Assembly: GCA_045124015.1 (NCBI GenBank)
Contig: JBGVLA010000053.1
Coordinates: 1-5,095, forward strand
Direction: 5' to 3'
From: QALR01 sp045124015
GTDB taxonomy: Bacteria; Bacillota; Clostridia; Oscillospirales; CAG-272
DNA: 5,095 nt
In this document: positions 1-5,095 of the stretch, piece after piece
How the letters are laid out: each line of letters starts with the position of its first letter
Numbering within the stretch: position 1 is the first letter of the stretch
Position numbers and translations under genes: made by a program
Notes under the pieces: model-generated
What the model was told of the DNA's origin: nothing
The model's input: only the letters and a program-made list of their open reading frames with translations
Databases searched by the model: none

Positions 1-1387
1 CATTGGATATACAAGCAAGAACAGCGGAAAAATTACTGAAAAAGCCATGCTCAACCACATATGTTCCGGCATCAGAGGTGATCGTAACAAGCGACCCATT
101 CACAGGATCAAATGACAAGAGAAAAACAGAAACGATCAAGATAAAGAAATAAAGTGTAATAAACGCGAAAACATCACTGATCGTTTTTTCCTCTAAGGTT
201 TTCCCTTCGAATTTGGTTTTGGGAACATAACGAGGATGGATCAGTTTACGGACATTGGTGCGAGCGCCCTTAAACGCGATAACAATACGAGAAATCTTAA
301 TGCCACCTGCGGTAGAACCCGCCATAGCTCCCATAAACATCAACACAATCAAAGTCGAGGTTGCAACTGTCGGCCAAACATGATAATCTGTGGTCGTAAA
401 ACCGGCAGTCGTTATGATCGAAGCGACCTGGAAAAACGAGTGTCGGAAGGCTTCTTCCGTTGTATAGGACTGCGGAAAGGATTCGACCCTTGCAACCAAG
501 CTGCCAAAAATAAAAAGTATTGCCGCCGCAACGATCAAAAAATAGCTTTTGAATTCCTCACTGCGTAGCACCGTACGAATTTTTCCGATCAACAAAAGAT
601 AATAAAGTCCGAAATTACATCCGAAAAGGATCAAAAAAATCGCCATAACATATTGCGAAAAAGGATGGAAAAGCTCCATACTGCCCGGAATAAATCCAAA
701 GCCGCCTGTACCTGCACATCCAAACGTAGCTAATAAACTGAAAAAGAATTGATCGTTTTCATAACCGGGAATCGGTTTATCGAGCATCAAAACGATGACC
801 TCAAGGACCGTCATACCCAAATAGATCATATAAAGGATTCTTGTCGTTACCTTCATCTTGGAAACAAGCTTACCCACCTGAGGCCCCGGGCTTTCCGCTC
901 GCAGAAGATGCATCGCAGAACCGTCATCGCTTTCCGGAATAAAAATCAAAACAAATACGAGAATCCCCATACCGCCGATCCAATGAGAAAGGCTTCTCCA
1001 AAAAAGAGACGAACGGGAGATCACCGAAATATCACCGATGATGCTCGCACCGGTCGTTGTAAATCCGGATGTGATCTCAAAAAACGCATCTATAAAATTC
1101 GGGATATCACCGTTGATCACAAACGGCAATGCCCCAAAAAGAGGAAGAATGATCCAAACCATCGCCGTCAATGCGAAACCTTCCTTTTGATAAAGAATGT
1201 TTCTCTCGGGCTTCAGCATCTGCAATAGGAAACCGGGCAAAATCAGAATCACGATCGGAATCAGAAACGCAAAAATATGCATCAAGGATTCTCGATAGAT
1301 CAAGCTGACGGCAAGAGGTGCTAACATCAGTACACCTTCAAGAATCATGATCTTTCCTATAATTTTAGCCAAATTCTTATAATTCAT
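1..1387 (-). CDS. trkH: TrkH-type potassium uptake channel subunit, 3' end cut by window edge
   Basis: Integral membrane potassium-translocating subunit of the Trk system, working with TrkA on the cytoplasmic side. The reading frame is open from the ATG at 1387 to the left edge, giving 462 visible residues. The first three of four pore-loop filters are clear: TTTGAS (110-115), AGTGGFGF (225-232) and TTAGFTTTDY (326-335). Other TrkH hallmarks are HWIGGMG (135-141) and GSTAGGIK (357-364). The frame ends at ...CISN, exactly where the fourth filter (SNVGPG-like in the family) should begin, so that loop and the last helix lie outside the window; the family is usually about 480-500 residues. Start choice: the N-terminus fits the family, and AGGG (1395-1398) sits 7 nt before the ATG. 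The gene is 15 bp downstream of trkA on the same strand, so co-transcription is expected. Nothing seen suggests a broken gene. A Ktr-type KtrB is the main alternative, but the two-RCK TrkA partner favours TrkH. Confidence 0.94.
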   Translation of the reverse strand, partial: MNYKNLAKIIGKIMILEGVLMLAPLAVSLIYRESLMHIFAFLIPIVILILPGFLLQMLKPERNILYQKEGFALTAMVWIILPLFGALPFVINGDIPNFIDAFFEITSGFTTTGASIIGDISVISRSSLFWRSLSHWIGGMGILVFVLIFIPESDDGSAMHLLRAESPGPQVGKLVSKMKVTTRILYMIYLGMTVLEVIVLMLDKPIPGYENDQFFFSLLATFGCAGTGGFGFIPGSMELFHPFSQYVMAIFLILFGCNFGLYYLLLIGKIRTVLRSEEFKSYFLIVAAAILFIFGSLVARVESFPQSYTTEEAFRHSFFQVASIITTAGFTTTDYHVWPTVATSTLIVLMFMGAMAGSTAGGIKISRIVIAFKGARTNVRKLIHPRYVPKTKFEGKTLEEKTISDVFAFITLYFFILIVSVFLLSFDPVNGSLVTITSDAGTYVVEHGFFSNFSAVLACISN

Positions 1388-1402
1388 ATGTCTTCCCTGC
1401 GC

Positions 1403-2758
1403 TTATTCCAAAATATCTGTCAAGTCATCAAAGTTCTTATGTGTTGTTACGACGATGACATTATCACCCTGCTTGATGCAAGAATGACCGTTCGGAATTA
1501 TGATCTCATTTTTTCGAATGATACAAGCCACTAAGCAATTCTCCTTGATCTTCAACTCCTTCAAAGGCTTGTCATATATTTTTGCAGGTTTCTTAGCAAA
1601 AAACTCCAATGCTTCAACTTGGCTTTCTACCACACGGTAAAGCGTCAAAACATTACTGCCTCTCTTATTGGCAAGCGCACGAACATAACTGATGATTCGA
1701 TTCGCCACAATATGTTTTGGGGAAACATGATTTTGAATACCAAGCTCGCGAAGCATTCCGCCAAGATCATCACTCTTGATCTGTGTAATGGTCTTTTTGA
1801 CCTTCATTTTATTGGCAAACATGGAAATGACCATATTTTCCTCATCAATATTGGTAAGCGCAACAAAAGCATCCATACCCTCGAGCCCTTCTTCCAAAAG
1901 AAGCGAATGTTGTGCTCCGTTGCCGTGAATAACCGTAACACGAGGCAGCAATTCGGCAAGCTCTTCTGCGTTCGCACGGTTGCTTTCAATCAATTTAATA
2001 TTGTATTTCTTTTTCGAAAGCTCGTCCGCCAAATAAAAACCTACCTTATTTCCTCCAACGATCATGATATTTTTGAGCGGGGATTTCACGAGATTGATCT
2101 CTGCCAAAAAGTCGCGCAAGGTATTTGCATTTGAAGTAAAATGAATACGATCTCCCTGTTGGATCATAAAATTACCGGACGGAATGATGACGGAATCTCC
2201 TCTTTGTACGGCGCAGAAAAGAACCTTGGAGTTGAGCTTTTTACCCAAAGAGATCAACGTTTCTCCAATCAAAGCACAACCCTTCTCAACAACGATCTCC
2301 ACAAGAGAAACTCTTCCTTTGGCGAAATGCTCGATTTTAGCAATGGAAGGTAAGCTGATGAGATAAAACATTTCCGTCGCCGTATCCTTTTCCGGATTGA
2401 CGATCATAGAAATACCCAGCTCGTCCTTCATATCCATGATCTGCTGTCTGTATTCGGGATTTCGAACACGAGCGATCGTGTTTTTAACACCGATCTTTTT
2501 TGCCACAAGACAAGCAAAAACGTTCAGCTCATCGCTGCCTGTCAGCGCCATTGCCAGATCCGCATCGGGCATTCCTGCCTCCATCTGAATATCCATACAC
2601 GCGCCATTTCCAACAACGCCGAAAGCATCATACTGTTCAATGAGACTTTCTATCCTGTCTTTATCCTCATCAATAATAGTAATGGTATGTCCTTCTCCGG
2701 AAAGACTTTTCAGAATGGTTTTTCCAATGGTGCCAAGTCCGATAATTACGATTTTCAT
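1403..2758 (-). CDS. trkA: Trk system potassium uptake regulatory subunit TrkA
   Basis: Cytoplasmic gating subunit that binds nucleotide (NAD/NADH, ATP/ADP in studied homologues) and controls the TrkH channel. The 451-residue product has the tandem layout of full-length TrkA: RCK-N (about 1-125), RCK-C (about 140-222), RCK-N (about 229-345), RCK-C (about 370-449). The first Rossmann motif is GLGTIG (7-12), with D30/E31 ending the second strand. The second half carries GGNKVG (235-240) with E258 at the equivalent position. Both dinucleotide folds therefore look intact, unlike single-RCK KtrA/KtrC, which are about half this length. Start: an in-frame ATG at 2779 would add seven residues (MCAEIVI), but MKIVIIGLG is the normal family start, and GGAG at 2768-2771, 9 nt before the ATG at 2758, would lie inside the longer version. 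It is the first gene of the operon with trkH. c-di-AMP binding to RCK-C is known in some relatives but cannot be read from this sequence. Confidence 0.96.
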   Translation of the reverse strand: MKIVIIGLGTIGKTILKSLSGEGHTITIIDEDKDRIESLIEQYDAFGVVGNGACMDIQMEAGMPDADLAMALTGSDELNVFACLVAKKIGVKNTIARVRNPEYRQQIMDMKDELGISMIVNPEKDTATEMFYLISLPSIAKIEHFAKGRVSLVEIVVEKGCALIGETLISLGKKLNSKVLFCAVQRGDSVIIPSGNFMIQQGDRIHFTSNANTLRDFLAEINLVKSPLKNIMIVGGNKVGFYLADELSKKKYNIKLIESNRANAEELAELLPRVTVIHGNGAQHSLLLEEGLEGMDAFVALTNIDEENMVISMFANKMKVKKTITQIKSDDLGGMLRELGIQNHVSPKHIVANRIISYVRALANKRGSNVLTLYRVVESQVEALEFFAKKPAKIYDKPLKELKIKENCLVACIIRKNEIIIPNGHSCIKQGDNVIVVTTHKNFDDLTDILE

Positions 2759-2767
2759 AATGACTAT

Positions 2768-2771
2768 CTCC
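2768..2771 (-). promoter_or_regulatory. Ribosome binding site of trkA
   Basis: GGAG on the minus strand, 9 nt before the ATG at 2758. It decides the start: the upstream in-frame ATG at 2779 has no comparable site in front of it. Confidence 0.75.
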
Positions 2772-2825
2772 GCGCACAAGCAAATGCAATTTCATTTCCA
2801 TTTTTTTCAACAATATTATGAATAT

Positions 2826-2854
2826 ATTATAACAAACTCCCATAAAAAATTCAA
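2826..2854 (-). promoter_or_regulatory. Sigma-A type promoter of trkA-trkH
   Basis: On the minus strand, a -35 box TTGAAT (2849-2854) and a perfect -10 box TATAAT (2826-2831) are separated by exactly 17 bp. Transcription would begin near 2819, giving a leader of about 60 nt before the trkA ATG. That is too short for a known potassium or c-di-AMP (ydaO-type) riboswitch, and I see no stable hairpin in it. The promoter lies just downstream of the GDPD terminator, supporting an independent trk transcript. Confidence 0.85.
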
Positions 2855-2880
2855 GAGATTCTTTCCAAAACATCCGACCA

Positions 2881-2915
2881 AACGAAAACTGACATCACTT
2901 AAAAAGTGATGTCAG
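2881..2915 (-). terminator. Rho-independent terminator of the GDPD gene
   Basis: A perfect 12-bp inverted repeat, CTGACATCACTT (2889-2900) and AAGTGATGTCAG (2904-2915), with a 3-nt loop. Read on the minus strand it begins 6 nt after the stop codon of the GDPD gene and is followed by TTTTCGTTT. The T tract is interrupted by CG, so some read-through into trkA is possible. The plus strand has no T tract after the stem, so it is directional. Confidence 0.85.
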
Positions 2916-2921
2916 CGATTC

Positions 2922-3710
2922 TTACTGATGCATTTTTTTCTTTCTCAAAATTTCAAGAATCACATCGGGGTTGTTGCAGGTGATAAGCTCCGCGCCAAAA
3001 CCGATAGCCTCCTCCACCGTTTTCTCATCACGAACCGATGCGCCGACCCACGGACGAACGCCCCGCTCTCTGAGCCAATCAAAATACTTCATCTTCGGAA
3101 CGGTGGAACACATACAAGCGCAATATGCATAGGAATACGGATCGATTTCGTATTCCCCAAGCACCTCATGCGGGAAATAGACATGATGCTTGTATCGATT
3201 CCCGTATTTTTTCTGCACATAATCATGCAGTTTTCCGCTGAATGAATTGAATACGAATCTATCCTCATAACCATAATCATGAATGATCTGCAAAACGCGG
3301 TCGCAAACCTCATGGGCAATCTCCTCGCGCCCTGCAGTCGGATATTCTTTCAGCTCGATATCCAATGTCATCGTCGGATGATCCTTGATAAGCTCCATGA
3401 GTTCAAGGAATGTAGGGATCTTTGCACCCGCAAATTTTGCATCCTTTTTAATGCCTGCATCAAGCGCTTTCAATTCAGACAGCGTCATCTCCGAAACCTT
3501 ACCCGTACCGTTCGTCGTTCTGTCTACGGTTTCATCATGAATCAAAACGAGTTCGCCGTCCTTTGTGATACGGACATCCGTTTCAATCTGATCCACACCG
3601 ATCTCTACGGCTGCACGAAATGCCTCCATCGTATTCTCGGGATAAACAGAGCACCAACCTCTGTGCGCTGCCACATATATGTTTTTAGCACTTTGTGTCC
3701 AGTAATTCAT
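2922..3710 (-). CDS. Glycerophosphodiester phosphodiesterase (GDPD family, cytoplasmic)
   Basis: Predicted to hydrolyse glycerophosphodiesters from phospholipid breakdown to sn-glycerol 3-phosphate and an alcohol, with a divalent metal. The 262-residue product is a single GDPD TIM barrel of normal bacterial length. Visible catalytic and metal-site residues: H16-R17-G18 and PENT (24-27), E43 and D45 in IETDV, H58-D59 in LIHDETVDRTTNGTG, IPTFLE (98-103), and E119/K121 in DIELK. The C-terminal ITCNNPD matches the usual 'TNxP' barrel end. No signal peptide or membrane segment precedes the HRG motif, so it should act in the cytoplasm (UgpQ-like) rather than as secreted GlpQ. Start: the ATG at 3710 has GGAGGG 6 nt upstream. 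An in-frame ATG at 3791 would add 27 residues but sits at the very start of, or outside, the predicted transcript. No glycerol-phosphate transporter or ugp gene is adjacent, so its substrate source is unknown and I give no symbol. Confidence 0.95.
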   Translation of the reverse strand: MNYWTQSAKNIYVAAHRGWCSVYPENTMEAFRAAVEIGVDQIETDVRITKDGELVLIHDETVDRTTNGTGKVSEMTLSELKALDAGIKKDAKFAGAKIPTFLELMELIKDHPTMTLDIELKEYPTAGREEIAHEVCDRVLQIIHDYGYEDRFVFNSFSGKLHDYVQKKYGNRYKHHVYFPHEVLGEYEIDPYSYAYCACMCSTVPKMKYFDWLRERGVRPWVGASVRDEKTVEEAIGFGAELITCNNPDVILEILRKKKMHQ

Positions 3711-3716
3711 CTTTGA

Positions 3717-3722
3717 CCCTCC
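3717..3722 (-). promoter_or_regulatory. Ribosome binding site of the GDPD gene
   Basis: GGAGGG on the minus strand, 6 nt before the ATG at 3710: a near-perfect Shine-Dalgarno site. It rules in this start over the in-frame ATG at 3791. Confidence 0.85.
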
Positions 3723-3794
3723 AATATTTTTCGATCGTATTTGATTTAGCAATCCTATTTTGTACCATGCACGAAAATCATCAATCTGCATACA

Positions 3795-3823
3795 ATTATA
3801 TCACACATCATCACGAAAGTCAA
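3795..3823 (-). promoter_or_regulatory. Sigma-A type promoter of the GDPD gene
   Basis: On the minus strand, -35 TTGACT (3818-3823, one mismatch to consensus) and -10 TATAAT (3795-3800, perfect) are spaced by 17 bp, with TGTGA just before the -10. Transcription would start near 3788, leaving a leader of about 78 nt before the ATG at 3710. This looks like a strong constitutive promoter; I see no clear operator palindrome overlapping it. Confidence 0.88.
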
Positions 3824-3914
3824 TAACTGCGAATTCTTCCTTTCCTTTCCGTCAATACTATTCTTGTTTGATCCATCTCATTGATTTTTATGACGAAAGG
3901 TATCATTTTGAAAT

Positions 3915-4535
3915 ATGAAAGTCAAATCTATCGCTTCTAAAAATACCAAACATAGCATACAAGCTTTGTTCCTCTCAGGTATGCTCATTTCCTTTTTGGG
4001 ATGGGTCTGGGAAATGGCTTGTGCTGCTCTGATTTTGCAAAATCCCAATGATCGTGGTTTTTTGATTCTGCCGTTTTGCCCGATCTACGGATTTTCTGTG
4101 ATCACCATTTATCTCTTCTTCCGCACACCCAAAGATATGCGCCTGATGGGAAAAGATATTTTTAAGTTCCACCCCATTCCGCGCTACATCTTGTATTTTC
4201 TTCTTGCAGGGTTCTTTGCCACTCTCTTTGAATTTCTGACAGGTTTTTTCTTTGATCATTTTTTCGATGTTCGACTTTGGAATTATAAAGATTTTTTCGG
4301 CAGCATCTTCGGTTATGTTGCGCTTTTTCCTGCGCTCGGCTGGGGAATCGCCATCACGGTCTTCATGAGACTTGTTTTTCACCCATTGTATCACTTTGTG
4401 AAAGAATGCTCGCACAAAACTTTGAACGTATTTTTCTGGCTGTTTTTCATCCCCTTGCTTGCGGACACCATATTTAATTTTTCATATCTTTTCATTACAG
4501 GGAAATGGTTTAATTTTAACCATTGGTTTTCATAA
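3915..4535 (+). CDS. CmpB-type multi-pass membrane protein (putative ABC transporter permease family)
   Basis: A 206-residue, very hydrophobic protein with about five predicted membrane segments (roughly 17-41, 53-70, 90-112, 130-153, 171-195). Its motif order fits the family described as 'putative ABC-transporter type IV, CmpB' (Pfam ABC_trans_CmpB): FLGWVWE (27-33), RGFL (47-50), PFCPIYGF (53-60), EFLTG (106-110), LWNY (121-124), then ALGWG (140-144). No transported substrate is established for the family, and no ATPase or binding protein is encoded nearby, so the ABC label rests on family name only. Start: TGA at 3909-3911 closes the frame upstream, making the ATG at 3915 the first available. 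The nearest Shine-Dalgarno-like GAAAGG (3895-3900) is 14 nt away, unusually far. The next Met (residue 23) would cut into the first helix. The promoter is uncertain; the best -10-like match is TACTAT at 3856-3861. The gene is divergent from GDPD. Confidence 0.82.
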   Translation: MKVKSIASKNTKHSIQALFLSGMLISFLGWVWEMACAALILQNPNDRGFLILPFCPIYGFSVITIYLFFRTPKDMRLMGKDIFKFHPIPRYILYFLLAGFFATLFEFLTGFFFDHFFDVRLWNYKDFFGSIFGYVALFPALGWGIAITVFMRLVFHPLYHFVKECSHKTLNVFFWLFFIPLLADTIFNFSYLFITGKWFNFNHWFS

Positions 4536-4540
4536 AGCAA

Positions 4541-4570
4541 AGAAATCGACCGAGAGATCGGTCGATTTCT
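4541..4570. terminator. Bidirectional hairpin terminator between convergent genes
   Basis: A perfect 13-bp inverted repeat, 4541-4553 (AGAAATCGACCGA) and 4558-4570, closes on a GAGA tetraloop of the stable GNRA class. It fills the 40-bp gap between the stop codon of the CmpB-type gene (plus, ending 4535) and that of the YcxB-like gene (minus, ending 4576). On the minus strand the stem ends in a T-rich run (ATTTCTTTGCTTT); on the plus strand it ends ATTTCTATATATT. Both tails are usable but imperfect, so termination for both genes is likely. Confidence 0.85.
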
Positions 4571-4575
4571 ATATA

Positions 4576-5095
4576 TTAAAATTTTCTTTTCGCCAAGGAA
4601 CATTTTGTGATAAGAAACGCCTCAAGCTCTGTTTCTGTGCCTTTCGTCAAAGTGTTACGTGCAACTACATAAACGACATTCTTTTCAAGCCAAAGAAGAT
4701 AGCACAGCTTTGTCTTTTTCATTTTACGGATACGCAAATAATCATAATGCATATGTGCGCCCGTTTTGGTATTATATTGTTCGATTCCGTTTTCCGTAAA
4801 ACAATGGATCATTCGAGTTTCACCGCCGTTTGCAATGAGCATCGTTTCATATTGACGCTTAGCGGTTGCATAGGGCGACCAAAAAAGCACCAAGGCATAC
4901 ACGACTACGACCGCAAATGCTACGACCGTAACCAAAAAATCCAAGTACATTGTTATGAGATTCCAAACGAAAATGACAGAAAAAAGAATCAGAATACAAA
5001 GAAAAACGGTTTTTCTTCCCGTCCATGCCTTTTGCAGATCAAAAAACATTTCGTGGGTCATCGAGCCTTCTGCCACAAAAGTAGCGTTTTCTTTT
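4576..5095 (-). CDS. YcxB-like membrane protein, 5' end cut by window edge
   Basis: Function unknown. The frame is open to the right edge and gives 172 visible residues. Counted from the GTG codon at 5076, two adjacent hydrophobic helices (about 24-43 and 46-67) are followed by a soluble domain (about 76-160) whose pattern (NGIEQYNTKTG, then HYDYLRIRKMKK, then YLLWLEKNVVYVVARNTL) resembles the YcxB-like C-terminal domain. This is a pattern-level match without conserved catalytic residues. The residues before the helices (ATFVAEGSMTHEMFFDLQKAW) look like the short N-terminal strand and helix normally preceding them in this family, and they continue past the GTG at 5076, which lacks a Shine-Dalgarno site. 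The true start is therefore probably outside the window. An ATG at 5061 preceded by AGAAGG at a short 4-nt spacing is the other possible start. The product ends in a basic tail (KRKF). It is convergent with the CmpB-type gene and shares its terminator. Confidence 0.7.
   Translation of the reverse strand, partial: KENATFVAEGSMTHEMFFDLQKAWTGRKTVFLCILILFSVIFVWNLITMYLDFLVTVVAFAVVVVYALVLFWSPYATAKRQYETMLIANGGETRMIHCFTENGIEQYNTKTGAHMHYDYLRIRKMKKTKLCYLLWLEKNVVYVVARNTLTKGTETELEAFLITKCSLAKRKF

Noticed and set aside
236..1228. Two plus-strand open frames (236-568 and 749-1228)
   Set aside because: They are antisense to trkH, which has clear pore-loop motifs; their translations are low-complexity, rich in basic residues and resemble no known protein.
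2670..2801. Possible leader ORF (MEMKLHLL...) starting in the trkA leader and overlapping the trkA start in another frame
   Set aside because: No Shine-Dalgarno site precedes its ATG, and the downstream part simply reads trkA out of frame.
2759..2880. Riboswitch ahead of trkA
   Set aside because: The predicted transcript start leaves only about 60 nt of AT-rich leader with no paired stems; the sole strong hairpin nearby (2889-2915) lies upstream of the promoter and belongs to the GDPD gene.
1619..2909. Several short open frames on both strands across trkA
   Set aside because: All overlap the well-supported trkA coding frame and have no ribosome binding sites or recognisable domains.
3837..3850. 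Short pyrimidine repeat TTCCTTTCCTTTCC between the divergent genes
   Set aside because: Under three copies of a 5-bp unit in AT-rich spacer; too short to call a repeat or operator.
3890..3940. Sixteen-codon ORF (MTKGIILKYESQIYRF) overlapping the start of the CmpB-type gene
   Set aside because: No ribosome binding site, no stretch of regulatory codons, and its end lies inside the gene in another frame; most likely chance.
3975..4415. Minus-strand open frame antisense to the CmpB-type gene
   Set aside because: Its translation is charged and unstructured, whereas the plus frame gives coherent membrane helices and family motifs.

Overview
The window looks like chromosomal DNA from a low-GC Gram-positive bacterium, most likely a member of the Clostridia or a related Firmicutes class. 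The grounds are AT-rich spacers, strong Shine-Dalgarno sites (GGAG, GGAGGG), near-consensus sigma-A type promoters with TATAAT boxes and 17-bp spacers, and a protein mix (Trk system, CmpB-type and YcxB-like membrane proteins) typical of that group. The assignment is inference; no rRNA or other taxonomic marker is present.

Layout, left to right. Positions 1-1387 (minus) hold trkH, the potassium-translocating subunit, cut by the left window edge just before its fourth pore loop. Positions 1403-2758 (minus) hold trkA, its NAD(H)/nucleotide-binding RCK gating subunit, 15 bp upstream of trkH and transcribed first. A clear promoter (2826-2854) drives this trkA-trkH operon. Positions 2922-3710 (minus) hold a cytoplasmic glycerophosphodiester phosphodiesterase (GDPD) with its own strong promoter (3795-3823) and its own hairpin terminator (2889-2915). 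Positions 3915-4535 (plus) encode a multi-pass membrane protein of the CmpB 'putative ABC transporter' family. It is divergent from the GDPD gene and convergent with the last gene. Positions 4576-5095 (minus) encode a YcxB-like two-helix membrane protein cut at its 5' end by the right window edge. A perfect 13-bp hairpin with a GAGA loop (4541-4570) lies between the two convergent genes and probably terminates both.

How the genes work together. Only trkA and trkH form an evident functional unit: TrkA binds the cytoplasmic face of the TrkH channel dimer and gates potassium uptake. GDPD, CmpB-like and YcxB-like genes each appear to be separate transcription units, and nothing in the sequence ties them to potassium uptake or to each other.

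The window reads as ordinary core-genome sequence. I saw no mobile element, CRISPR array, tRNA, rRNA, riboswitch or signs of recent transfer, and I do not claim a novel system. The least understood items are the orphan CmpB-type and YcxB-like membrane proteins.
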